Assembly: GCA_021613375.1 (NCBI GenBank)
Contig: CM038720.1
Span: 17,812,715 to 17,876,714 of the forward strand
Reading direction: 5' to 3'
DNA: 64,000 nucleotides
Source of the DNA: Megaleporinus macrocephalus
Lineage: Eukaryota > Chordata > Actinopteri > Characiformes > Anostomidae
Shown: positions 49,206-59,950 of the stretch, in pieces
Layout of the letters: each line of letters opens with the position of its first letter
Numbering within the stretch: the stretch's first letter is position 1
Position numbers and translations under genes: made by a program
Notes under the pieces: generated by a model
Database searches by the model: none
Seen by the model: only the letters and a program-made list of their open reading frames with translations
What the model was told of the DNA's origin: nothing

Positions 49206-49617
49206 TAGGCACGCTTATCCGTGCGTTACTAGACTCTGTTAAGGGCCACGATAACACCTGTAGCTCACAGCTACAAATCACATTTGTCACAAATCACAAA
49301 TTTTTCATGGAGAGTTCTGATCCAGCTAAAGAATGGGAACGTCAGTGCTGCTGCTGCTGCTGTTGCTGCTTGTAGGCATAAGAGAGTATTGCAGGGATGA
49401 AGTTAACTTTAACTTTAACTTTTACGCTATTCAGCTGTCGGCCAAGAGTTACCTATTAGATACTACTACGATAAACAAGGGATATAAGACTGATCATAGC
49501 TATAACACTTGTGTCAACAATGACAAACAAGCAGATAGACCTAAGCTAGACTATTAATATACATTTTGAACTGCAGTGACAAACATGCTTAAAATGTTTA
49601 ATTAATTATGAAGCGTA

Positions 49618-50585
49618 AACCATAGACCCATATAGAAAATGAAACGCATATCAGATGTTGAAGGTGACACATTTTACCGTTTCACAGATTTTTATTGATT
49701 TTTTTAGCTAATTTAGAAGCGCAACTCCAAAACGTTGGGACAGGGGCCACAACTATCATAGTGTAGCATTGACAGCAGTCTGTGAACGTCTGGGAAGTGA
49801 CGAGACCAGTTCCTGGAGTTTTGGGAGAGGAATGTTGTCCCATTCTCAGCTGATGTAGGATTGTAGCTGCTCGACAGTCCTAGGTCCTCTTTATCAGATG
49901 TGCCAAATACTTTCTATTGGAGAAAGGTCTGGACTGCAAGCAGGCCAATTCAGCACCAAATCTTCTTCTGCAAAGCCATGCCTTTGTGATAGATGCTGTG
50001 TGTGGTTTAACAATGCCTGGATGGGAGCATTGACTGGATGTTCTAAAACCTTTATATACTGTTCAACATTGAAGGTACCTTTCTAGATGTGTTACCTGCT
50101 CACACTATAGGCACTAATGCCTAAAACCTCACGCCATCAGAGATACAGGCTTTTGAACTGTGTGCTTATAACAAGGTAATGGTCCCTCTGCTCATGCGTC
50201 CACAGGACACGCCATCCATGATTTACAAAAAGAATTTAAATTTTTTATTTATTTGACTGTGGAACAGTTTTTCATTTGGCCTCTGACCATTTTATATTAG
50301 CTAAATTAGCCCAGAGAAGACGGTGGCATTTCGGGATCGATGCCCATGCAGTGATTTCCAGTACTGAATCATACCTGTTTTTAATGCAGTGCCATCTGAG
50401 AGCCCAACGATCACGGGCATCCAGTATGGACAGTCAGCTTTGTCCCTTGCACACAGGAATCTCTCCATATTATGCATATACATGGTAGGATATCTAAAGT
50501 CTTCACAATTTTACATTGAGTAAATATTTTTACTCAATATTTACGGTTTTATTTACATTCATTTACATTTTACACAGCGTCTGGA
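49618..50585 (-). mobile_element. Tc1-like DNA transposon, copy 2
   Basis: Nearly one kilobase is collinear with the Tc1 family also present at 7,050-8,090, including catagacccatat on the left, ttttgggagaggaatgttgt in the middle and catttacattttacacagcg on the right. The outermost terminal repeats are missing on both sides. It retains more of the transposase than copy 1. On its right it abuts a LINE reverse-transcriptase fragment. Confidence 0.85.
49740..50490 (-). pseudogene. Tc1-like transposase remnant with intact third catalytic box
   Basis: On the reverse strand at 49,912-49,953 the frame reads LNWPACSPDLSPIE, the conserved Tc1 box carrying the third catalytic acidic residue. Flanking pieces of the catalytic and C-terminal regions are recognisable in several frames, including an arginine-rich R-P-R-T-type C-terminal segment near 49,870. 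Numerous frameshifts and internal losses interrupt it, and the amino-terminal DNA-binding domain is missing. It is dead but less eroded in the catalytic box than the copy at 7,310-7,727. Confidence 0.82.
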
Positions 50586-50589
50586 ATAA

Positions 50590-50800
50590 ATGGTAGTATA
50601 TTGGTAAGAGTCCCTCTGCTGCTGGGATTGCATCTATTCATATATATGCTGATGATGCTTATCTTATAAGCTGCTGGCTTTTATCCTGAATCTGTGCTGT
50701 TAATGCTCCAGGATAGTTTAAATTTTTAAACTTTTCAAAGACCAAGATAATGGGGTTTGGTCTGGAGAATGCCACAACTTTGTGCTATTGTGCCAGCAGG
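50590..50800 (+). pseudogene. LINE reverse-transcriptase fragment
   Basis: Forward reading near 50,637-50,672 gives IHIYADDAYLI, which contains the YADD catalytic motif of non-LTR retrotransposon reverse transcriptases. It is followed after a frameshift by LQDSLN and FSKTKIMGFG, which fit the region after that motif. Both flanks are lost. The clade is not certain, but L2/CR1 or Rex types are the likely sources. Confidence 0.65.
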
Positions 50801-50989
50801 CTAATAATGTCACTAGTGAAATAGAATAATTGTTAAACTAGTATCAGCCTTAAGTAATAGAGGCAGCCCCTTACGGCTGCTGTTAAAGGGGAATTATAAC
50901 ATTAAAAAAAAAAAGTCTTCCATAATTGAGTGATATGTAAACAGAGTGGTTCAGAGGAGGTTTGGTGTGAAATGGTTCAGATGTTTTAC

Positions 50990-51258
50990 AGTGGTGGGGA
51001 TAGGAACCAGTGTCTACAACACATGTTTAAATATGTTTTCTGAATTGATGAAATGGTGATGTGGAAAATAGTGATAAGTTTTGTTTAGGGACTATTTTAT
51101 CTCCCAACACCCTACATGTATTCCCTCCACCATGAATAAATGAAAAGAAATGGATTAAAATGCATTCAAGTCCAAACTATTGTAAAACAATCTCTCAGGC
51201 ATTACACAGTGTCTTACCATTTCAACTTTAGTGTTTAGAGGTCCACATCAGTTCTGAC
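50990..51258. mobile_element. MITE family with GTGGTG...AACCAG ends, copy 3
   Basis: The left end gtggtggggataggaaccag (50,991-51,010) is well kept. The interior shares acaccctacatgtattccc, caccatgaataaat and acaatctctcaggcatta with copy 1. The right end is degraded (gtccacatcagttctgac). The most diverged of the three copies. Confidence 0.65.
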
Positions 51259-53479
51259 TTTCCCTAGAACAGAGCATTTCACATCAAACCACCCTGTTTT
51301 TAAAGAAATTATTCAGTTACGTATGATTTAATAATTTTTTTTAAATCCATGGAATTTCCCTTTGATATTAGAGCTAAGAAGAGGGGCTTTGGGCTTCGAT
51401 ACACAGTTGTGCTGTTCTCCAAAGTGGGTGATGTGCTTATATGTTATATTGTCAAGGAAACTTTAGCTCTATTCAGATTTAATTAGTTTAACAGGGGGGT
51501 GAGAATTTTTACGCATCTTATTAGTGATGAAACTCTGCAACAGGTAGATCAACCTGTATTTTTCTCATGAGAGGAGAAAGAAAACGTCAATGTCACTGAG
51601 GAGCCCCTTGTAAAGAGGAAATGACCCCACCACTCCAGGTTAATTTAATCATATCTTAGTAAGGCTTTAGAGAACAGAGAACTGTCTCTAGGTTATGCTT
51701 GGTTTTAGATTGTCAGCTGGATCCACTGCATTTGCACGTTGGACTCCTCAGTCATGTCCTTGACAGCGGGTTAATGCGCTAATGTTAACTGTTTAACAGT
51801 AGCCTCTGCAAATGAAAGCAGAATGTGTCACATTTTGCAGTCCTGTTACATAACATAACATAACAACCTTTTGCCCTGTGCACTGTAACAAAACAACGAT
51901 TTGTCAGTTCAACATAAAACATTGCTTAATGTAGTAACCCACCTTTGAATTTGTTCAAACAAACACTTTAAACAAACATACAACCAAATTTTTATTTTTT
52001 TTCAAAATTGTAGATAAACATAAGCAGTATTTTACTGACACTTCCAAACCACATCAAAGCAACATCCTGTCCTGTTAGATTTTTTTGCAGTGAATATTCT
52101 TTTCCTGGTTTATAGCACACAGACATTTGGTTGATCTCATCTACAGGCAGTTCTGTGCTGTTGGGTTAAACGTCCTCGTATTGTTGATGACGTAGCAAGT
52201 AAAAAACAAATTGCAGCACTTGAAAACTGCAGTCTCCTATATCGAAATTTTGATAAGAATGAATCGTTCAGACCCTCAAAAAGACCCTTTTTAGTTTTAG
52301 CCAAAATAAATGGGAAGACGGAGGGAAAATCTTACTAATGGCAAAATGAAATGATAATATAAAATTAATGGCAGGATAGGCTAACATCACAGTTTATGCA
52401 GCTGATTATTTGTTGTCTTTGACGTCATTTCTCAAATTGGTCTAAATCTTTCCTTTTTTGATCCATTTGTTCTGTTACTGAGAAGTACCGACCATGATGT
52501 TCTCAGGAAATAATATGTGGTGTAATTTATCACAACAAAATGACACCACCCTGCAGAAATGGCCTGTGTGCTGCTGAGCTGAGGCTAGTTCAAACTGTCA
52601 GACCCGTCACGCTGAAGTGCAGGACCTGCGGCACAGAATGACTGGCTGTCAGTTTGAGGCAGATAACAGAGTCGTGGATCAGCGTCATACAGGACAGATA
52701 CCGAATGAAAGGACGTTTAGCGAGACAGCAGTGCAGCTCCACATGATGTGTCCAAACTAAATCATCTCAAGCACCAGCTGGACTCGTCCACTGCTAGGTT
52801 CTGGAGACTGCACTTTGTTTTTATGGCTCCATAATGGCTGTTGTCCTACTTGTAAGATGGGGAGGCCTGGGCCATTTGCTTTTACTTATGCACTTTATTT
52901 CCTGTGAGGAGAGCAGAAGGAGTTTCACTTTTAGTTAGTCCCTTATTTTGGTTAAATGTAAGCTTGAGAGAATTTTCAAGAGGATCTCTTGTAGAGAACC
53001 CTCTGAACCCTCTGTACTGAGCTCCTTCATAATGGATGGTAGAATTTTCTATTTTCGTTAATAGAAGTTACACCCACTGCATCATATCCAGTTTGTAGTA
53101 ATAAATAGTAATTACTATAATAACTAACCTAGTAATAATTGTTTTATTAATATATATTTTTATATTTTTTTACTACCTCATCTGTGTTAGTGCAGTAATA
53201 CATATCGTTGCTGTCAGATGAAAAACATGTATCTCCAAAATGGCCGAAAACCCTCTTTACTTATAATGTAAGTTAATTGAACCATACATTTTCCAAGTGA
53301 TTTTGGAGCATATATCATATTTTTTATCTCTTATTTTTATTTGTTAGTGCAATACCTACCAAGGCTGCTCCTGCATATATCAAGCATACTTTCTATATGT
53401 ACACAGAACCTTCTCACTTCTGTTACTTGTGATTAATAGCTCTCCTCTAATGCTCAGTTTTTTTTTTTTTAATTCTGAT

Positions 53480-53580
53480 TAATGTATGTCTTCTCTTGTG
53501 CAATATGTATACTACTGTGATGCTGCCATTTCCTTTGGGATCAATAAAATGTTATTTATTCTTGTCTCATCTTATCTTAT
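53480..53580 (+). mobile_element. Non-LTR retrotransposon 3' end
   Basis: The words tttcctttgggatcaataaa followed by an A/T-rich tail with short tctta units match the 3' end of fish LINEs whose typical end is ccttgggatcaataaagt plus a microsatellite tail. Only about 100 bp is recognisable. Confidence 0.5.
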
Positions 53581-54300
53581 TGAATTAATCAATTAATTAA
53601 ATGTGCAGATTTCCTGTTGGAGAATCTTGCTCTTAAATTACATTAAATTACCAGTTTGACTGTGTGCTGGACTCTATATCATAACAAATATATTATTTTT
53701 CAGTAGAACTGTTGAACAATTGAAACAATGTACTGTAATTAATCACATTATTTTGTTTAGTATCTCACAGGAAATAGTATTTGTCTTATTTGTTTGAAGA
53801 TTTTTTCCATTTACAAAGCTGTTGTATTTTGTGATAGCTATATTAGTGGACATACAAGCATAATCAGAATATATCCATTATAGTCAATAATTACATTTGA
53901 ACTAGAGGTGTAAGAAAAATATTGAATATTACACTATACTTAGAGATGGAACAATATAAAAATTGAATTATGGTCACTCCAAATGTACTGGTTTGTTATG
54001 GTATTTTTAAAAAGTACGAAAACGTTCTTAGAAAGTTAAGATACATAAAGATAAAGAATTTCAAGTTTTATATTAAACACCGCTGATAAAGTTAGCAAAA
54101 GGCTGGGGATGAAACAAAAATACATATCAACAAAAAAAAAACATATCAATCCTCAAATTTTCTCATCTTTGGTTGTACAGAAATATCGATACACCTGAGT
54201 ATTGCATGTTTTCATTTATCTTTATTGATGGTTGTTTATTCAGTGTTATGTTTAAATCCACCACTAGATGTGATGTAGTGTATCTTCAGCCATTAGACTC

Positions 54301-54665
54301 TGTCACGGGGGGGGTCTCAGCAGGAACGTAAACGGACACAAATGCAGAGCTTTATACTAATAAAGATGACTTTTAATAACCACGGAGGGAAAACAAAACG
54401 GGGTACATACACAGAAGAATAACTACGAGATAGAAGGACTGGTATACAAACAATGACACGACAGAACACGACAATGACCAACCCAGACATGGGGCAAACA
54501 CTGGGTATATATCAACGGGCTAACAAGAGGGAACAGGTGACAAAACTAAACACTGATGGGGTACAGGTGTGCGAGGCGGGGCAAAGGCGGAGACAGGGAG
54601 CACGCGACGAAACAGAAACACATGGACGGGACGTAAACAAGGGCACATGGACGGGAGGCGTGACA
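54301..54665 (-). mobile_element. Probable solo LTR with 5-bp target duplication
   Basis: The 365-bp segment begins tgtcacggggg and ends ggcgtgaca, so it has the TG...CA ends of an LTR with a 7-bp inverted terminus. It is flanked by an identical 5 bp gactc at 54,296-54,300 and 54,666-54,670, as expected for LTR retrotransposon insertion. On the reverse strand a TATA-like gatatataccc (54,505-54,513) precedes an ATTAAA signal (54,372-54,377), which orients the LTR to the minus strand. No internal retroelement genes are adjacent. The forward frame at 54,453-54,758 is incidental. Confidence 0.65.
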
Positions 54666-55344
54666 GACTCCAACATGAACAAGATTAATAAGAACCAAAC
54701 ACTAACATTTGCAGTAGCAAATCTATATGTATGGTTGTGTTTTTACGAGTTTTCCTGAAATTAGATAAAAAACAACAATATATCACTTTGTTTACAGTAC
54801 TGCAATGTCTTGAATTGGAACTGGCAGCGTATAGGTTGGAACATAGGGTCAAGCTAGGAAAGGTTTATGACTTTAATGATGTACTATATTAACAGGTTAA
54901 CATTTTAAGAATATTACGTTTTAGCATTATTGATTGATTATGAATGCTTAAACTCCAATGTAAATGATTTCAAAGTGACTTCAAACTTTTTACTAAAAAA
55001 GTCCCCCCCACTCAATGCTCCCGTCTAGACGCTCAGCATTGGACATAGCAACCGTAGGATCATGTGCTGCCATTCTAGAATGTAACATTTTACTGGTCAG
55101 TGCTTTTCTGTGGGCGCGTGGACGTTAAAATAGCATTCTGTAGAGTTCCGCTATTAGAGGTTTCTGGATGCTTTTGGACATGAAGTGCCTGCCAAAAAGA
55201 CAGGAAGGCATTCTTTTACCCATTAGTACCAGTGAGCATGGGTTCATTAGCTTTATTAATGCAAGTATCATCAAACATATCATCAAAAATACCATTCGGG
55301 AAAAAACATTCAGTTTGACTGCTTTTTATTTTTCTGCTTCTCAG

Positions 55345-55379
55345 ATTGTCAACGACGGGACTGTGACTGATTTGTGGAA
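55345..55379 (+). other. plppr1: 5' untranslated part of plppr1 exon 2
   Basis: The exon begins after a pyrimidine-rich acceptor (tttttctgcttctcag, AG at 55,343-55,344). An in-frame TGA at 55,368-55,370, three codons before the ATG, shows that the main reading frame cannot extend further upstream in this exon. The start context gtggaaATGG has a purine at -3 and G at +4, a strong context. Confidence 0.85.
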
Positions 55380-55439
55380 ATGGCGTCAGACAACACACAA
55401 CGCAGCTACTCCATTATACCATGCTTCATATTTGTGGAG
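55380..55439 (+). CDS. plppr1: Phospholipid phosphatase-related protein type 1, first coding exon
   Basis: Twenty codons encode MASDN-TQRSYSIIPCFIFVE and end exactly at donor gtaagt (55,440), phase 0. The string from NTQRSYSIIPCFIFVE onward matches the amino terminus of vertebrate PLPPR1 (LPPR1, PRG-3), differing only in the first residues from mammals. The paralogue PLPPR5 has a different start. The family protein is about 325 residues with six membrane helices, belongs to the lipid phosphate phosphatase superfamily but lacks key catalytic residues, and acts at the neuronal plasma membrane in filopodia and neurite growth. This exon covers the cytoplasmic amino end and the start of helix 1. 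All later exons lie beyond the right edge of the window. Confidence 0.93.
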
Positions 55440-55790
55440 GTAAGTCAGCTCTTGCTTTCACACGAGTTCACAACTTTTTTTTTTTCTTTATACCAATCAA
55501 ACGAGGCAATGCCATTATTTTATGAAAGCTCTATTTTCATAAATCAAGATAAACATTTTTACTAAATGAGTTTATCTCGGTAAAGCATGAATCTGTGGTG
55601 CCTGTTTGTCATGGTAACGTACAACATGCTTAACAGAATATTACGTCTTTCTTAAAATCATACCTTATATATACAATCCAATCTAAATCCAGTTGTCAGC
55701 AAGGCTGGTGGTCCAAAGGGAAAATGTTGTGGTGGGTTGGCAGAGTTGACCCCTGGTGATGAGAGAAGTGACAAAATGAACAGTGGTAGT

Positions 55791-56030
55791 AGTTCTGGGC
55801 AGTATGATAATTTTTCATTATTTTGTTAAATTGCATGACAGTGTGTCACAAGAGGCTTTTGAGGTTGTTGTCGGTGCTTACAAACAACTTACCAGCTGCA
55901 TGTTCGAATACAAATAAAGCAAAATCAGTCCTGTTTAATGGATTTAGTGCAGTGTGTAAATTGTTAAATGCAAATAAATCGAATAAATAGGCTGTCCGAA
56001 ATGACATATTTGCTATATTGCCCACCTCTG
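55791..56030. mobile_element. hAT-type MITE with flanking direct repeat
   Basis: The left end agttctgggcagtatgataa and right end atattgcccacctctg form an inverted repeat with core gggca-tat. Both sides carry the identical 9 bp agtggtagt (55,782-55,790 and 56,031-56,039), consistent with an 8-bp hAT target duplication plus one chance base. It is 240 bp long and non-coding, and lies 352 bp downstream of plppr1 exon 2. Confidence 0.8.
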
Positions 56031-56433
56031 AGTGGTAGTTTTCAGTACTTAGTGTATGTTGGGCTGCCTCTGTAACTGCTCTGTCTTTATTCTCTGCCCA
56101 TTGAAAACTGGGTTGAGGACCTCCTCTGTACTCATTGTATTCATTAATCATTGAGAACCAACTGATGTCACTTCAAAGCGCTTTGTTTTTTTTACTGAGA
56201 GTTGTAAGTATTGCCTGCTCACTTTAACTGGTTTTCCTCCACAATACGCAGCCTTTGCTGTGTTGGGAAAGCCATGAATGGTGCATGCCAAATACTCAAA
56301 GCTGTATAACACTGATACAGAGCCAAGCTTAGCTAGCTAGCCGCCTGCTAGCACAGTGTTTAAGTGATCGTGAGCTACAGAGGTGGAATATAAGTAAGAT
56401 GGACATGTTGGCATTTGGCAGACCTTTGGATGT

Positions 56434-56436
<3 letters not shown>

Positions 56437-56487
<51 letters not shown>
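56437..56487. repeat. (CA)n microsatellite
   Basis: About 25 uninterrupted CA units. The reverse frame over it (56,329-56,784) is an artefact of the repeat. Confidence 0.97.
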
Positions 56488-56489
<2 letters not shown>

Positions 56490-59400
56490 CGCAGACACAC
56501 AGACACATGCTTACAGTCCCCCTTTGACTTTTTAGCTCATCATTTTTGTCCTGCATTTTTGACAGCCAACTAACTCGCCAGCTGTCAGATGCCAGTGGTC
56601 TTGTCCTTTTATCACCCGGAGGAAAATTGAGCCATTTCGCGCTGGCAGGATGTGGCAGGGCTGTCGTACTGCTAGGCTTGCAGAGTATGAGTGAAAAACA
56701 AATTGAGGTAATGTGTATGTATATGTGTTGCCACTCAGGGGGCTTAGGTAAGGGCTGTAAGTTCGCTTTAACAGGCTCTGACAAAACAGCTGTGTGTTTG
56801 TCATCTCGCTCGTCTTCATCTTACTTCATCTTACTTCCTGCAGTTATTAAAGCGAAACGCTGTTAATCAAAATGTGGCGCTGCTGAAACAAATATCGGTG
56901 TGTTAGAGGTGGTGGTGGCAGGCGCATTCTAATTTTGAGATTCTACTTTCTGTAAAGTTGAATGAATTTCCAGGTCATAGCAGTCAATACTTGCCTATTT
57001 AGGTGACAGTACTGGTATTGCACAAAAATACAGCACCAAGTGCTGTAGAGTGCTGTTGGGATGGGTACGATTTACGTTTGTACCAATACCTGACATTCAG
57101 TACTGATACACAATGATACTTTTTTCAGTACTTTTCTCTCTCTGTAATAGCAATAAATGTCAATTAATATTTAATTGAAATAAATAAGTCCAGACATCTC
57201 AGTTTCAGATTTTTTTTAGAACATTTTACAGACCACATGAAAAAACCTAGGTCTTTCCTCAGGTTTGATGCACTTAACCAGGTATTTCCTCTGGTTAGAT
57301 ACATATCACTGTTAATTCATTCATGCTGTGAATATTGTTATTCTGATCTTGTGAGTCATTAATATGCGTGTCACTCACTTGCTAATGATGAACAAAGTCA
57401 AAGACCTGCGTAACACAAACGTGCAATTAGGGTCGCTATGATGCAATGCAGGACCAAAAACAGAAATTATGAAGTCCACGACATAATAGCATCAGGTTTA
57501 TTCCAATAGTCCTTTTCTCTGCTAAAGAAGAACCTTAGCCACAAAAATGGCTTTGTAACTGAAAACCCAGCAATATGGTGACATATGTTAGTCACCTTCC
57601 CCTTCATTAACTTGCTGTGCAGGAGGCTGGAGTCCGTCCATCTACTGGGCCCGTTCTTCCTGTTCCAGTGGTCAGCGGTTATGCCATAAGAATGGACAGA
57701 CTCTCTGAGAGTGTACATGCTTTTCAGATTATTTCTAAAGAAAGCCTGGTTCTCAGCAGTTTTAAATTATAGATGTGTTTTTTGGAGTGCAGTGTTAGAA
57801 GGACAGTAGTTCAGTGGATTAGTGCTCTGCTGACCACATTGTACAGCAGTGATGCAAACTTGGTGCTCTGAGCTTATTGGATCATGTGGGCTTCTGAATT
57901 GTGTGAAATGCTGTTTTTGTTCCATTTTTGCCCCCAACTTCATATTGATGGGTGGGATTTATAGTCAATCTGGAGGGCAAAGGAGAGCTGATTTCCCATA
58001 AAGGTCAATATTGTTGGGAATTGTGCGATTTTGTGGTAAAAATTCAAATGGTTTTGTTAGTGTCAGGGGAAACGTTAAAAAAGGCATTGGTGGCACTCTG
58101 GATAGCCATCTAAGAGAAGTTTAAAGTGAGGTGGTATTTTGGTGTTTATAAGAGTTCAGAGGGAAACGTGATTAAAGATGGTCACTCTGTCTGCAGAACA
58201 TGAGGAAAGGCATCACTGCCATACAATAAATTGAGCTTCATTTTCACCAGCTTCTTGTTAGAATTTTCTCATTTTACCCTAAATGGTACAGCAGTTTTTA
58301 TTTCCCCTTAGGCACCAGAATGTAACTGCTTCACCATTTGCAGTGAAGACCCTCTTGATCCTTGATTTCTATCACAACCCATTTTTAGGCCTTGATATTT
58401 TTCTTGCAGAGACAAGGCACCCCTGGCTTCGGCAAACTCTGACATAAATGTAGAGAAAATGAACAGTTTTGAACAGAGAAAATGTGCAAGTTTTGCTTGC
58501 TGTGTTGTGCAGATTGTAGCTAGCTAAACAAAAAAATATAAATGAAAAAGCTATTCATTAAAAATCCTAAATATGAGGATGAGGTTTAAAAAATAGAATA
58601 TCACCAAGGTTGTTGGGGTACCACAGAGATTTCAGCCCCTCATTAGGTAATCACTGCTTGATCCTCCTGACATCTCTGACCTGCAAGCAGCACGTCCATA
58701 AGAAGATGGTGAATGAAAGATAATTCTACTTAAAGCAGAACCCAAATGAAATCTCTCCATCTTGCTTGTTTACATGCAGCGCCTACTCATGATAGCTATG
58801 TCATCTAAAGTTTCTTTGCATAATTGTAGTGAATGAAGATGATGCACATGATGATGTAACACGTCATAAAAAACATGCTTGTATTCTGGCTCAGAAACTT
58901 TGTGGACCAACTTTGTCAGTTCTTGTTTTAATAAATCACACTTTCATAGCTTAAAAATCACTTACAATGTCTCCTGCACATACAGACTGTGTTGAGTAAG
59001 CTTATTGGCTGTTGTAATTGAAGCCATTTATTATTAGTAGGATAATAGGCTGGACTGTGTTCCGTTGTGTTTTCTGAATAGACCTTATATTTAATCACTT
59101 CAAAATGATTTAAGCACATACTTATTTTTTGCAAAGTAAGATTTCTTTTTTGTATGTGAGATCCGTTTTGCCAATCCAACCACAATAATGTACCGTCTTG
59201 TGGTGCTTTGAATTGACATTTTGTTACAATGCTCTGGGAATAAACTGGTTATTAGAGGAATAAGAAAAAGGTCTGAAAAGGAAAGGCCAGGCAGATGGAA
59301 ACTTGTGCGGTTATGCACTTTAAAGCTGCAGATAGCATGTTTTCTACTAAATGGTCTAATTTGACTACCCACTAATGACCCCTTGATTTTGTTGGTGGGG

Positions 59401-59744
59401 CTGCTTCCTGGTGTTCTTGCCTGCTCTGCTCCTAATCTCAGCCTGACAGCCTTGGAAAACCTGTACATGCATAAATAAACATGAAAAAGATGGGTAATGC
59501 ATGGCAAACTGCTGAGGTGTATTTTCGTAAATACTGATGGCTTCTTACCTGCAGAACATCACTACAGCCTAACCATCTGCTGCTGAATGTGTTTCAAATG
59601 AACGAGCAGCTTGGGGATGGGGGTTGGTGGTGGGAGGGCTTGGACTGAAGCAACACTGCAGGACATGGTATCGAGTAAATGCTTATTTTAGGGGTGTTTC
59701 TTTCTTTTCAATTGCCATTGTGCTTATAGTAATAACCTACGTTT

Positions 59745-59950
59745 AAATATAAATCTCAATGCATCTACACTCATTATCCATTTTGTCAGCTCCACCTACC
59801 TTATAAGGGCATTATAGTAGTTTCACAATTACATGGTAGAAAAAGAAACAAATAAACTTTATTAGTTTATTTGTAGTTTCTTACTATAGTCCAGTTTGGT
59901 TTCTCTGCATGCATTGTTATCCCTCTTTTACCCTGTTGTTCAATAGTACT
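59745..59950. mobile_element. Outer part of an otophysan non-autonomous element
   Basis: Words such as tctacactcattatccatttt, gtcagctccacctacc, ttctctgcatgcattgtta and accctgttgttcaat are in the order found, from memory, in the terminal part of the same abundant family as 12,671-13,036. A segment of about 40 bp (near 59,835-59,875) appears inserted or duplicated in the middle. There is no coding content. Confidence 0.5.

Larger units (their letters stand above)
34964..55344 (+). other. plppr1: Intron 1 of plppr1 (inferred)
   Basis: The inferred intron runs from donor gtaagtt to acceptor ttctgcttctcag, about 20.4 kb. It is filled with decayed mobile elements listed separately. The parts not listed (for example 35,071-37,080, 37,110-39,010, 39,414-41,640, 45,000-49,120 and 51,260-53,470) are AT-rich DNA in which I see no exon or RNA gene. 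A long first intron is usual for vertebrate PLPPR1. Another untranslated exon hidden here cannot be excluded. Confidence 0.55.

Noticed and set aside
56329..56784. 151-codon reverse frame, the longest in the window
   Set aside because: Its middle is a Cys-Val run produced by the CA microsatellite. No domain or splice context is present.
57790..57870. Possible tRNA-derived SINE head (agtagttcagtggattagtgctctgc)
   Set aside because: The A-box-like word is not followed by a convincing B box (ggttcgaatcc type) at the expected spacing.
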